A stretch of 64,000 bases of DNA from Chthonomonas sp. UBA6659 (GTDB lineage Bacteria > Armatimonadota > Fimbriimonadia > Fimbriimonadales > Fimbriimonadaceae), in contig DKKT01000003.1 in NCBI GenBank assembly GCA_002455425.1, positions 27,274 through 91,273 of the forward strand. The letters are read 5' to 3'. Shown in pieces: positions 38,314 to 47,113 of this stretch (positions are counted from its first letter, which is position 1; the number at the start of each line of letters is the position of its first letter). The notes beneath the pieces were generated by a model. It made no database searches. It saw nothing but the letters and a program-made list of their open reading frames with translations, and was not told where the DNA came from. The position numbers and the translations under genes are program-made.

Positions 38314-38603
38314 GCCGCATCGCCGCCTGGCTCGCCCGGCGGCTCTGGTTCGCGATGCTCTGGCTGATGCGGCGGCCGTGGATGAGACGGCTTCAGCGAT
38401 GGACGATCTCGCGGGTGCCGCCGGAGCGGCGTGATGCGGCGCGACGCTCGATGTACCGCCAAGACCGCTTTGCCCGCCGCCACGGGCTTCGCGTGCTGAC
38501 CTTCGCGATCACGCTCTTGCTGGGCAGCCTGCTTCTCACCCTCTTCTGGTTTCTGGGCTTGGCCCTGTACGAAGCGGGAGCCCTCACGCCCCCGGAGCGC
38601 TAG
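38310..38603 (+). CDS. Small membrane protein, unknown function
   Basis: A 97-aa very basic protein started by a GTG overlapping the previous stop (GTGA). One strong transmembrane helix (FAITLLLGSLLLTLFWFLGLALY) lies near the C-terminus. It is coupled to the ARH-like gene. Confidence 0.7.
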   Translation: MSRIAAWLARRLWFAMLWLMRRPWMRRLQRWTISRVPPERRDAARRSMYRQDRFARRHGLRVLTFAITLLLGSLLLTLFWFLGLALYEAGALTPPER

Positions 38604-38711
38604 TCCGCAAGCGACGCTCGGGCAGTTCACCTTGAGCTCTGCCCGCAGCAGCGTCCTGCTCGCTTTGTGGGAATGAAGTCGACGGTCACAGGAAAGAGCA
38701 ATAACCCCCAA

Positions 38712-41213
38712 CTATGGAGCAGCCAACAGGCCATGGATGACGTCCACGGCATTTCCCAAGAACCTACTGTGTGCAAGGGGCAAACCCCTCTCCGATTTCG
38801 GTGCCTTTCCGCCCCAGGCCGGATTGAAGGCGTGGATGCGTGTCCCGATCATGGAGTCTCCGCCCGCGTTGTTCAGGTTGATCACTTCGTAGCCCAGGGC
38901 ACTGAACTTCAAAACGCCGAATGGCGTCCCCAAAGCCCCACCGTCGCCGACGTTTGTGTTGAACCAGGGAACCGGACCCGCCGTGTAGTTGGCGGGGGTG
39001 GGCGCTTGACCGGACACACCGGTACCGTAGAGCAGATGGTACTCGACCTCCTGGGGCATCGGGGTGAGGTTCAGGTTCTTGAGTGTGGCGTTGTTCCGGG
39101 CTTGGTAGAAGGCGGTGGCATGCCCGTCCCTATACCAATCGTGGGTGGGGAGTAGCTCCACGATGGGATTTGTCATAGGGAGCAGCGAAGCCGACGCTGC
39201 TCCCGTGTGTGGAGTGCAGGCCATCACGAGCCGTCGGACTCGTGATTCCATAGGTGTGAATCGGGCGAGAAGGGTCCTCGCGACCAAGCCCCCCTTGCTG
39301 TGGGCGACCAAGTCCACTTTCCCCGCGTAGGTCGCCCCGCCCAAGGGACCCGACGAGCCCAGGAGGAAGGTGAACAGCGAAGCGGCGCTGTCGTCGAGCG
39401 CCTGGAGCGTGGGATCGTAAGCCGGGACGTCCGGGAAAAGCGTCGGATAGGGCTGGAGGCGGGTGTAACCGTAAGCCTCCAGACCGCTTACGAACTGCTG
39501 GTCCACCCCGTCCCCCCAAAGAGGCATTTTGATGCCGTGCAGCACCACTACCGGTAACCTGATCTCCGGCATGCTGCGGCGATCGCTTGTGCCCGCTTGG
39601 CCGCTGTCCGTGACTGAGGCGACGGCCGTCACTCGGACAGGCCCCTCGAAACGGGGCACATCCAGTTGATCCAGGTCGAACTTCCACGAGAGACTCGGGG
39701 TGATCCGAGCGGCGACCTTGCTGAGTACGACCGGAAGCCCTTGTCGGTTCCTCAGCCCGTCGAGTGTGACCGTGACCTGCCCATTGTCGGTAACGACCGT
39801 GTGTTCAGTGCCGAGGAAGATCGTCCAGCGGTCGTCGTTGGTGGCGTCCTTGGCGATGAACGGGGTGATCGTGATTCGTACGGTGGGGATCGCCGTATCG
39901 GACCCGGGAGGGGGCGGAACGGCGATAGAGCGGTCGTGGACGAAGACATCAGGGAAGGCGTTCGTGTCCCCAGGAACCAGGTTGGAAGCGAAGGAGTAAA
40001 ACGCGACGAATCGTCCGTCCGAGCTGATGGATGGGCGGTAGCTATCTGAGTTCCCCTGCCCTCCGCCCGTCGCAACCGAGACCCGCACAGTGCTGCCGAG
40101 TTGCCGGTCGTGGACAAAGACGTCGTCCCTGCCATTGGTGTCCCCAGGAACCAGGTTGGAGGCCGGAGACCGGAACGCGACGAATCGCCCGTCGCCGCTG
40201 ATGGCCGGCTCGACGGTCTGGTCGTTCCCCTGCCCTCCGCGCGTCGCCACTGAGACCCGAGTCGTGGTGGTGAGTTGTCGGTCGTGGACAAACACGTCGT
40301 AAGTCCCGTTGGTGTCCCCCGGAACCAACTTTTCAGCTTGCGACATGAATGCGATGAACCGTCCGTCCGTGCTGATGGATGGATCATAGCTGTGGCCCAG
40401 TACCTGCCCACCTCCCGTGGCCACGGAGACCCGGGTTGTGATGCCCATTTGCCGATCGTGGACGAACACGTCGCACGTCCCGTTGGTGTCCCCCGAAACC
40501 AGATTCGAGGCCCACGAATTGAACCCAACATACCGTCCGTCCGCGCTGATGGACGGGTCGTAGCTCCATGAATTCCCCTGCCCTCCGCCCGTGGACACCG
40601 ACACCCGCGTGGTCACCCCCAGGTGGCGGTCGTGGACGAATACATCGTCGGTGTCGTTGGTATCCCCGGGGACCAGGTTCGAGGCGAAGGAATCGAATGC
40701 GACAAACCGCCCGTCTCGGCTGATGGACGGGTATCCGCTCCAATGGTTGCTTTGCCCCCCGCCTGTCGCAACCGAGACCCGCGTGGTCACCCCAAGTTGC
40801 CGGTCGTGGACGAACACGTCGTATCGGTCGTTCGTGTCTCCCGGAACCAGGTTGGTGGCCGAGGATAAGAACGTGACGAACCGCCCGTCTGCGCTGACCG
40901 ACGGTCCGACGCTATGGTCGTTCCCCTGCCCCCCGCCCGTCGCCACCGAGACCCGCGTGGTCACCCCGAGGTGGCGGTCGTGCACGAACACGTCGTCGGA
41001 GTCGTTGGTGTCTCCTGGAACTAGGTTCGTGGCGTGGGACTGAAACGCAATGAAGCGTCCGCCCCCGCTGATGGACGGGTAGAGGCCTCCATTGTCCCCC
41101 TGCCCGCCCCCCGTCGCGACTGACACCCGGGTGGTCATGCCCCTCTGCCCCCACGCGGAGAAGGGGTGGGCGAGGAGAAGGAGGACGAGAACGAGTCCTG
41201 GATACCGCTTCAA
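38712..41213 (-). CDS. Secreted seven-repeat propeller fused to an alpha/beta-hydrolase (lipase-like) domain
   Basis: An 833-aa exported protein starting at a TTG (41213) with GGGGG upstream. The signal peptide (VLVLLLLAHPFSAWG) is followed by seven nearly identical 58-residue repeats (PD40/TolB type), each with GRFVAF, NLVPGDTN and DVFVHDR. After a spacer of about 110 residues comes a hydrolase domain: VVLHGIKMP, then the nucleophile elbow VAHSKGGLVART. Serine in AHSKG and a late His could form a lipase-like triad. Probably an extracellular esterase or lipase; the substrate is unknown. Confidence 0.82.
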   Translation of the reverse strand: MKRYPGLVLVLLLLAHPFSAWGQRGMTTRVSVATGGGQGDNGGLYPSISGGGRFIAFQSHATNLVPGDTNDSDDVFVHDRHLGVTTRVSVATGGGQGNDHSVGPSVSADGRFVTFLSSATNLVPGDTNDRYDVFVHDRQLGVTTRVSVATGGGQSNHWSGYPSISRDGRFVAFDSFASNLVPGDTNDTDDVFVHDRHLGVTTRVSVSTGGGQGNSWSYDPSISADGRYVGFNSWASNLVSGDTNGTCDVFVHDRQMGITTRVSVATGGGQVLGHSYDPSISTDGRFIAFMSQAEKLVPGDTNGTYDVFVHDRQLTTTTRVSVATRGGQGNDQTVEPAISGDGRFVAFRSPASNLVPGDTNGRDDVFVHDRQLGSTVRVSVATGGGQGNSDSYRPSISSDGRFVAFYSFASNLVPGDTNAFPDVFVHDRSIAVPPPPGSDTAIPTVRITITPFIAKDATNDDRWTIFLGTEHTVVTDNGQVTVTLDGLRNRQGLPVVLSKVAARITPSLSWKFDLDQLDVPRFEGPVRVTAVASVTDSGQAGTSDRRSMPEIRLPVVVLHGIKMPLWGDGVDQQFVSGLEAYGYTRLQPYPTLFPDVPAYDPTLQALDDSAASLFTFLLGSSGPLGGATYAGKVDLVAHSKGGLVARTLLARFTPMESRVRRLVMACTPHTGAASASLLPMTNPIVELLPTHDWYRDGHATAFYQARNNATLKNLNLTPMPQEVEYHLLYGTGVSGQAPTPANYTAGPVPWFNTNVGDGGALGTPFGVLKFSALGYEVINLNNAGGDSMIGTRIHAFNPAWGGKAPKSERGLPLAHSRFLGNAVDVIHGLLAAP
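39918..41135 (-). repeat. Seven tandem 174-bp coding repeats
   Basis: In-frame repeats encoding the propeller blades of the gene above. The blades vary mainly at a few positions after the GGGQ motif. Confidence 0.85.
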
Positions 41214-41327
41214 GGTGATGCCCCCATGGGGTCGAACCCCTGCTCACACTATATCACAGCTTGTCTCTTGCTCAACAACAGCCGGTTTCGCCAGCCCGGC
41301 ATCACCGCTCGGCCTCGCGAGCGACCC

Positions 41328-42884
41328 TCAGGGACCACGTGGAACTCGCAGACCCGGAGGGATCGGGCCGGGAAAGTCCCCGACGTGCTCTTCGCGACTG
41401 ATCGGCCCGGTTCCGTTCGAAGAAGTGTAGGTTTGAACCAACACCCGCCGGGTCACGCCGAAGACGAGCGGTTGGTCGAATGAAACCCGGTCGCTTCCAC
41501 CCGACTTGCCCACTAGAGTTTGCTGAGCGCCGTTGGGCCACTCGATGAGGATTCGCGCAGACTTCGCCGACGAATCCAGCGCAGCCCAGTCGATGTCGCA
41601 CGAGACCGTCCGCGGCTTCACCACAACCGGAATCGTCAAGCTGCCGGGATGGTCGCCCAGGTCGCAACGCAGAACGGACTCTCCGATCGAGAGGGCTCGC
41701 AGCTGCCGCCCTGCGAGGGACACGGCGACGCCGCTCATCAACGCCGTTGCGAATCCGTCCGGCCCCACGAGTGCGTCCCCAGCCGCATCGACCAGCGACG
41801 GCTCAACCTTGAGCACTTGCCCTTCGATCATCTCAAGGCCCGCGTTCGCCAGGGCCGATCCGCTTGCCGGATCGCGCACGACGATCCGGATGGCTTCGCC
41901 CCGGAAGAAGCTTGAGTCCAAATCGATCGCGTTGAGTTCATCCGTCGATACCGGCATCGTCTGCGAGCCAAGCGCTGGGCCGGTGCCGTCGTTGGTGGCG
42001 TAGGCCCCGACCTTGAGAAGATACGAGCCAGGTGGAACGTAGAACTCCGCGTACTCAGTATAGGCTCCGGCTTCCCTACGGCTGCTGACCTGTTCACCCC
42101 AATCGACGGGGTGCCCAGACTGATCGGAGACCGTCAGCCTCGCGCTCGAGGCATATCCCGGTAAACCTCTCCCATCCGCATTCCATCTCAAAACGACAAT
42201 GAGGTTCGGTTCGCGGCCAAAAATGATGGTCGCGCAGGCCGTTCGACCGGCAATGCTCACGTCAAGACGTACCTCTGGCGGCTGGCCATCGGTGTACGGT
42301 GGCGCGGTGTAGGTGTTTGTGGATCGATCGAAAGTGCCTACGGCAGGCGAGAGGCTCACGGCGAAGCCGGTGTCCTGCCCATCCTCAAGAATCGTCGCGC
42401 CGGCGGAATTGACCGCCTCGAAAGAGAAGTGCTGACTCTGGTTGGGTTCCAAGTGGACTTGGCTTGGTGAAACATCCACTCGAGCGATTTCGGTGTCGAG
42501 CATGTCGACGAGGATCGCCGACGTCCCGTCGGTGGCTGTTCGCTCGAGGGTTGCCGACGCCACTTTGGTTCCGCTTCCGTCGGTACTTTGAAAGCCCTCG
42601 ATCGACAAAACATACGTCTTGCCCGGGCTGACTCCCTCGATCCTGAGGGGCTTTTCTCCCCGGACGATCAGGAAGGGACCGAGGGGTGCCTCAGCCCCGC
42701 TTTGCGCGGTGATCTTCAGCGATCCGACGTAGCCCGGCACATCACGGCCCGTGTACGGCTCAAACCGGGCAACGACCACAAGGGCTGGGCGCTCTGACGG
42801 AACCCCCGACCCGCCGCAGGAGCATGAAAGCGCAAGAAGAACAAGGGCATTCACTGCCAAGAAGAAACGTCCGAGGTTTCGCAT
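41328..42884 (-). CDS. Lipoprotein with Ig-like beta domains, unknown function
   Basis: A 518-aa predicted lipoprotein (MRNLGRFFLAVNALVLLALSCSC, short after the lipid cysteine). Repeated patterns such as RVDVSPSQVHLEPNQSQHFSFEA resemble bacterial Ig-like domains, and two copies of GLPGYASSARLTV/DVPGYVGSLKIT suggest an internal duplication. The ATG at 42884 begins the signal sequence; a GTG 66 nt upstream is in frame but has no family support. Function unknown. Confidence 0.65.
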   Translation of the reverse strand: MRNLGRFFLAVNALVLLALSCSCGGSGVPSERPALVVVARFEPYTGRDVPGYVGSLKITAQSGAEAPLGPFLIVRGEKPLRIEGVSPGKTYVLSIEGFQSTDGSGTKVASATLERTATDGTSAILVDMLDTEIARVDVSPSQVHLEPNQSQHFSFEAVNSAGATILEDGQDTGFAVSLSPAVGTFDRSTNTYTAPPYTDGQPPEVRLDVSIAGRTACATIIFGREPNLIVVLRWNADGRGLPGYASSARLTVSDQSGHPVDWGEQVSSRREAGAYTEYAEFYVPPGSYLLKVGAYATNDGTGPALGSQTMPVSTDELNAIDLDSSFFRGEAIRIVVRDPASGSALANAGLEMIEGQVLKVEPSLVDAAGDALVGPDGFATALMSGVAVSLAGRQLRALSIGESVLRCDLGDHPGSLTIPVVVKPRTVSCDIDWAALDSSAKSARILIEWPNGAQQTLVGKSGGSDRVSFDQPLVFGVTRRVLVQTYTSSNGTGPISREEHVGDFPGPIPPGLRVPRGP

Positions 42885-43022
42885 CTGCTCACTCCGTCCG
42901 GAGTCTATCCGGTTTCCTGCACCTCGCTTCGCGCTTTTTCTATGCTCCACCCGCTCCTACGGTGGAGGCGACACTCCCTGGATGGTCCAGGCCACAGATC
43001 ATCTCCGTCCCCCCAGCATCAA

Positions 43023-43050
43023 GCCTCAACCCTTCAGAGAGGGTTGAGGC
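43023..43050 (-). terminator. Hairpin terminator
   Basis: GCCTCAACCC at 43023-43032 pairs with GGGTTGAGGC at 43041-43050, loop of 8 nt. On the minus strand it follows the small lipoprotein gene. Confidence 0.82.
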
Positions 43051-43492
43051 ATAGAAGACTTGGAGACGCAACGCGCGTGCCTACTCTTCGCTGACCACTC
43101 GTACCTGAAACGAGGCTTCTACGTCGATCACCTCTTCCCCCGAACTCATCGGGCCCTTTTACCATGCCTTCTATCGTGCCGACGTCGTTGATGTCGATGA
43201 CGAAGGCGGGGGTTGGTTCGAAGCGCTTCCCGTCGAGCATCACTTGGATCGACCAGCGCTCGCCCCCGGCCGCCTGCGAAGCACTCATCGTGCCCGTCCG
43301 ATCGATGAACTTGCGACCGGAGGGACCGTAGGTGCCCTTCCATGTCCCGCTCAGGTCGCGGGTCGTCTGGGCGCCATCCCTGGTGATGGTCAGAGTGAGC
43401 TGGCTTCTGGGAAGAACATCGCACTGAATCCCGCGCCCGCCACAGCCCACCCCGACGAGACTCGCACCGAGCAGCAAAATGAGACACCTCAT
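43034..43492 (-). CDS. Small lipoprotein, probably frameshifted near its end
   Basis: Predicted lipoprotein (MRCLILLLGASLVGVGC). The middle part LTITRDGAQTTRDLSGTWKG..DINDVGTIEGMV looks like a lipocalin- or META-like small beta domain. After about 43156 the frame becomes Arg/Gly-rich and its stop at 43034 lies inside the terminator hairpin. In the next frame the same DNA reads MSSGEEVIDVEASFQVRVV and stops at 43081, which looks far more protein-like. A one-base change near the GGGCCC at 43151-43156 is likely. Confidence 0.55.
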   Translation of the reverse strand: MRCLILLLGASLVGVGCGGRGIQCDVLPRSQLTLTITRDGAQTTRDLSGTWKGTYGPSGRKFIDRTGTMSASQAAGGERWSIQVMLDGKRFEPTPAFVIDINDVGTIEGMVKGPDEFGGRGDRRRSLVSGTSGQRRVGTRVASPSLLCLNPL

Positions 43493-43535
43493 GAAAGGTC
43501 GGACGAACGCGGAATCGTGTCGTTTCACGCTCCCT

Positions 43536-43594
43536 CATTGCCGCCGGTCGTCCAGGACCAACGATCGCCGTCGGGCGGCATGGACGCTGTGCCG
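43536..43594. repeat. 59-nt dispersed repeat, copy 1
   Basis: Begins CATTGCCGCCG. Copy 2 is at 45595-45653 in the same orientation; I count 45 of 59 identical positions without gaps. It lies in the gene-free stretch 43493-43899, in which no other convincing gene is seen. A 66-codon minus-strand frame there with one CxxC is noted but not called. Confidence 0.55.
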
Positions 43595-43899
43595 CGTCGA
43601 AGGCTCGGCAACCGGGCCGAGTGGATGGACGGTGGCGGGCACGACGTCGAAGTCGAAAATCCCCCTTGAGCCGCACACCGGGCACCACTTGGCGCCTGCG
43701 TGTGGTCGCATTTCGCGGCACCCGGTACGCGACACCCACCCGGCTCAGATCTTCCAAGGACGGGAAACAGCAGATCAACGAGCCGGGCGAATCCTCACAG
43801 GATCTTCCGGAGCTTCCCCATGCCCTACGTCATGCCTGCTGCTGATCGAACGTAAGGTGAGTATTATCAGCGAACCGAACGATGCGCCCCGCCAATCCC

Positions 43900-45471
43900 A
43901 TGAAGCCCATATACACTGCCTCAACCCTCGGACTCTTGCTGCTTGCCGGATGTGGAGGCAACGCGCCGACTACTGATCCTCCACCATTCGCGCAAGGTCG
44001 ACCGATCCTCGAGCGTGAATTGGGACGAAGGCAAGTCACTCTTGGCGACAAGGTCATCACCCACTTGGAGTCAGCAGACGCTCAGGCACACCCCGAAGAC
44101 AGCGGCGTGCCCGGGACTGACGGATGGGAGTTCGGCGTTTCCGTCCGACTTCGATTCGGCTTCGGGGTACTCGATGTGGCGGATTGCAGCCTCCGCATTC
44201 TCACATTGAGCGGGAACGAGCTGGCCAGCGCCCGTGCCGGCGAGCCGATTCAATCCATCACTCTGCCACAGGGTCGATATCGCTTGGAGATCAAGAACGA
44301 ACGCACCAAGATGGCAGATGATGGTTCGGTTGAACGGTTTGTAAGCGTCGGCTGGCTCAAAGAGCGGGGCGGCCGAACAGCACCCGCGGCGGGGCTCTAC
44401 GCCGTGAGCACCACTTCGCCCTGGCCAAAGTTCCACGGAGACATGGCAAACACCGGCCGTGGTGAAAACGCCTCACCGCCTGACTATGAGTCCCAGTTTC
44501 AAACCCCCAGTCAATACATCAAATCGTCCCCCGTCATTGGCGCGGACGGAACGGTGTTTGTTTGCGGCTTCGACGGGGTGCTCTACGCGCAATACCCGAC
44601 GAACGAACCCTGGTGGAACTACAGTTTCAACGAGGGCTGCGAACTCGGCCTTGCCCTTGCAACGGACGGCACGATCTATGTTCCACTTGAGAATCACCTG
44701 GCGGCGGTGGGCTTCTTCGGTCTGGTCAAGTGGAAGATTCCCATCGCCCCAAGCGGTTCGCCGGCCCTTGGTCACGACGGCACGATCTATGTTGCCGACC
44801 TCCTGAACGGCACCCTCAATGCGATCACGCCGCAAGGTGCCATCAAATGGTCATCACCGGCTCCCAATGCGAATGGTTGTGTCGCCATCGCGGGCGACGG
44901 CACGCTCTATGTGGGCTCCCAATCGGGGCAACTTTATGCGTTCACGGCCAATGGCGCGCTGAAGTGGACCGCTCAGACCGGTGGCGCGAACCCAACCCTG
45001 GCCGCTTCCCCCGCGATCGGCTCTGATGGCACGATCTACATCGGCAGTGCGGGCGATGGGAAGCTCTATGCCTTCAATCCCAACGGCGCCCTCAAATGGG
45101 CGACCGCCACCTCGGAAAACATCATCGCAACAACCGCCGCCATCGCTGAGGATGGCACCATCTATGTCGGCTCGTTCGACAACAACCTGTATGCGTTCAA
45201 CCCAAATGGAACCATCAAATGGAAGCTCGATCTCGGCGACCAGATTTGGTCCTCGCCCGTTCTCAGAGGAGACGGCGAGATCTATGTGGGCACCTGGAAC
45301 TCAGCCATTCAGCGGAACCAGAAGTTCTATCGGGTTTCTCCGAACGGCACTACGTCAGCCTTCTGGCAGACGTCCGACGGGTTTGTTTCCACGCCGGCGG
45401 TTGGAGTTGGCTCGCAAGGCGGATCAACCGTCTATGTGGCCGGCATGAATGGCATTATCTACGGGTTCTGA
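43900..45471 (+). CDS. Lipoprotein with PQQ-type beta-propeller
   Basis: A 523-aa lipoprotein (MKPIYTASTLGLLLLAGC). About 150 residues of unknown beta structure precede a propeller of seven or more repeats with the recurring DGTIYVGS..LYAFNPNGALKW signature. It is related to the propeller lipoprotein at 32763-33926 but has an extra N-terminal part. An in-frame ATG at 43882 is possible. The gene is flanked by a 59-nt direct repeat. Function unknown. Confidence 0.82.
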   Translation: MKPIYTASTLGLLLLAGCGGNAPTTDPPPFAQGRPILERELGRRQVTLGDKVITHLESADAQAHPEDSGVPGTDGWEFGVSVRLRFGFGVLDVADCSLRILTLSGNELASARAGEPIQSITLPQGRYRLEIKNERTKMADDGSVERFVSVGWLKERGGRTAPAAGLYAVSTTSPWPKFHGDMANTGRGENASPPDYESQFQTPSQYIKSSPVIGADGTVFVCGFDGVLYAQYPTNEPWWNYSFNEGCELGLALATDGTIYVPLENHLAAVGFFGLVKWKIPIAPSGSPALGHDGTIYVADLLNGTLNAITPQGAIKWSSPAPNANGCVAIAGDGTLYVGSQSGQLYAFTANGALKWTAQTGGANPTLAASPAIGSDGTIYIGSAGDGKLYAFNPNGALKWATATSENIIATTAAIAEDGTIYVGSFDNNLYAFNPNGTIKWKLDLGDQIWSSPVLRGDGEIYVGTWNSAIQRNQKFYRVSPNGTTSAFWQTSDGFVSTPAVGVGSQGGSTVYVAGMNGIIYGF

Positions 45472-45594
45472 GCCGGATGCTGCGACGCCCGGACGACTCG
45501 TTCTTGGGGTGAGTCGCGTGGTGCGGCTTCGTCCCTTTCGAGGGTGCCTCAACAAGGTCGGGACGTACGGGGCTAAGACCGCCTGGGGCTTTGT

Positions 45595-45653
45595 CATTGC
45601 CGCCGATCTTGCAAGACCAACGAGCACCATCGGACAGTTCGGACGCAGGGCCG
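45595..45653. repeat. 59-nt dispersed repeat, copy 2
   Basis: Direct copy of 43536-43594. It includes a small palindrome TCTTGCAAGA at its centre, matched in copy 1 by a weaker GGTC...GACC pairing. It lies just upstream of the trans-sulfuration gene. Confidence 0.55.
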
Positions 45654-45674
45654 TTCCAGAGGCTAGACTCTCTT

Positions 45675-46820
45675 ATGCCCGCCTTCGAGACCCTCGCCGT
45701 GCACGCCGGAGTGCATCCCGACCCAGAAACCGGGGCTGTCATGACCCCGATCTACCAAACCAGCACGTACGCTCAGCGCGCCCCCGGCGACCATCGGGGC
45801 TATGAGTACTCGCGGACCGACAATCCGACGCGAACACCCCTGCAGCGGTGCTTGGCTGCCCTCGAAGGCGCGCGGCATGGGCTCGTATTTTCGTCTGGGC
45901 TCGCCGCGATCGACGCCGTCCTCAACCTCTTGAGCGAGGGGGATCACGTCGTCGCCGGGGATGACCTCTACGGCGGCACGCGCCGGATCTTCACCCAGGT
46001 CGCGGCGCGACGCGGCCTGAGCTTCAGCTTCGTTCCCGCCCAGGACGCCCAGCGCGTGGCCGACGCGATCCAACCCGCCACCCGGCTCATCTGGGTCGAG
46101 ACGCCGACCAATCCGATGCTGAACCTCGTCGATCTTCGCACCATCGCAGAGATCGGACGCAGCCGCGGCATCCTGACCGGTGTCGACAACACCTTCGCAA
46201 GCCCGTACTACCAGCGTCCGATCGACCTCGGTCTCGACATCGTCATGCACTCGATGACGAAGTACATCAACGGGCACTCCGACGTCGTCATGGGCTGCCT
46301 GATGCTGAACGATGACGACACGTACGGCCGACTCAAGTTCCTCCAAAACGCGATCGGCGCGGTGCCGGCGCCGATGGACTGCTTCCTCGCGCTCCGCGGC
46401 ATCAAGACGCTCGCGCTCCGCATGCAGCGGCACGGAGAGAATGCGGCCCGCGTCGCCGCCTGGCTCGAATCGCACCCCAAGGTAGAGCGGGTTCTGTACC
46501 CCGGGCTGCCGTCTCATCCCCAGCACGCGCTCGCGGCGCGCCAGATGAGCGGCTCGGGCGGCATGATCACGTTCTTCGTCAAAGGCGGCCTCGACGAGGC
46601 GCGGCGCTTCCTTTCGGCTGTCGAGATGATCGCGCTTGCCGAGTCGCTCGGAGGCGTCGAAAGCCTGATCGAGCACCCCGCGATCATGACCCACGCCTCC
46701 GTACCCCCCGAGGTGCGGCGCGAGATCGGCGTTCACGACAACCTCATCCGCCTTTCGGTTGGGATCGAAAGCGTCGACGACATCGTCACCGACCTGGAGC
46801 GGGCGTTCGCGTCGATCTGA
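45675..46820 (+). CDS. Cystathionine gamma-synthase/lyase-type PLP enzyme
   Basis: A 381-aa fold-type I PLP enzyme of the Cys/Met metabolism family. The PLP lysine is K196 in SMTKYINGHSDVV, and conserved YSRTDNPT, ETPTNP and DNTFASPY segments are present. Residues near the end (SLGGVESLIEHPAIMTHASV) match the family. Synthase (methionine synthesis) and lyase (cysteine synthesis) activities cannot be told apart by eye. The ATG at 45675 is chosen; upstream codons lie in the repeat. Confidence 0.93.
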   Translation: MPAFETLAVHAGVHPDPETGAVMTPIYQTSTYAQRAPGDHRGYEYSRTDNPTRTPLQRCLAALEGARHGLVFSSGLAAIDAVLNLLSEGDHVVAGDDLYGGTRRIFTQVAARRGLSFSFVPAQDAQRVADAIQPATRLIWVETPTNPMLNLVDLRTIAEIGRSRGILTGVDNTFASPYYQRPIDLGLDIVMHSMTKYINGHSDVVMGCLMLNDDDTYGRLKFLQNAIGAVPAPMDCFLALRGIKTLALRMQRHGENAARVAAWLESHPKVERVLYPGLPSHPQHALAARQMSGSGGMITFFVKGGLDEARRFLSAVEMIALAESLGGVESLIEHPAIMTHASVPPEVRREIGVHDNLIRLSVGIESVDDIVTDLERAFASI

Positions 46821-46831
46821 GCGAGTTTCTC

Positions 46832-47113
46832 TCAAGGCGAACGGTTCGGCGGCTTGGAACCCAATCGATGCTCGCGATCGACCTCGTCGAAACCTGCTGA
46901 CATGCGATCCCAATCCAACGTTGGCACTTCGGGCACGTCGCGGACACGGTCGAAGTACCGAAGCAGCGCATCGAGCGCCTGCTGACACCTGCGGCAACGC
47001 CGGACGTGTAGCCGGACGTACGCCAACCAGAGGCACCCTCTCTCACCCCGAGCGAGCCTTTCGAGAGCTTTGCGCATGGTCCGACACGGGTTGAGCGTTG
47101 TCGATGGGCTCAT
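46832..47113 (-). CDS. Putative zinc-finger anti-sigma factor
   Basis: A 93-aa protein overlapping the sigma gene by 4 nt (ATGA). It contains the ZAS-type motif H-x3-C-x2-C (HVRRCRRC) followed by a helix. No transmembrane segment is visible, so it would be a soluble anti-sigma factor. The role follows from position and motif. Confidence 0.75.
   Translation of the reverse strand: MSPSTTLNPCRTMRKALERLARGERGCLWLAYVRLHVRRCRRCQQALDALLRYFDRVRDVPEVPTLDWDRMSAGFDEVDREHRLGSKPPNRSP

Noticed and set aside
39918..41135. CRISPR-like or satellite repeat array
   Set aside because: The 174-bp units are in frame and encode propeller blades.
43535..43735. A 66-codon minus-strand gene with WCPVCGSRG
   Set aside because: Its end lies in the 59-nt repeat and it has no recognisable family, so it is not called; the CxxC may be chance.
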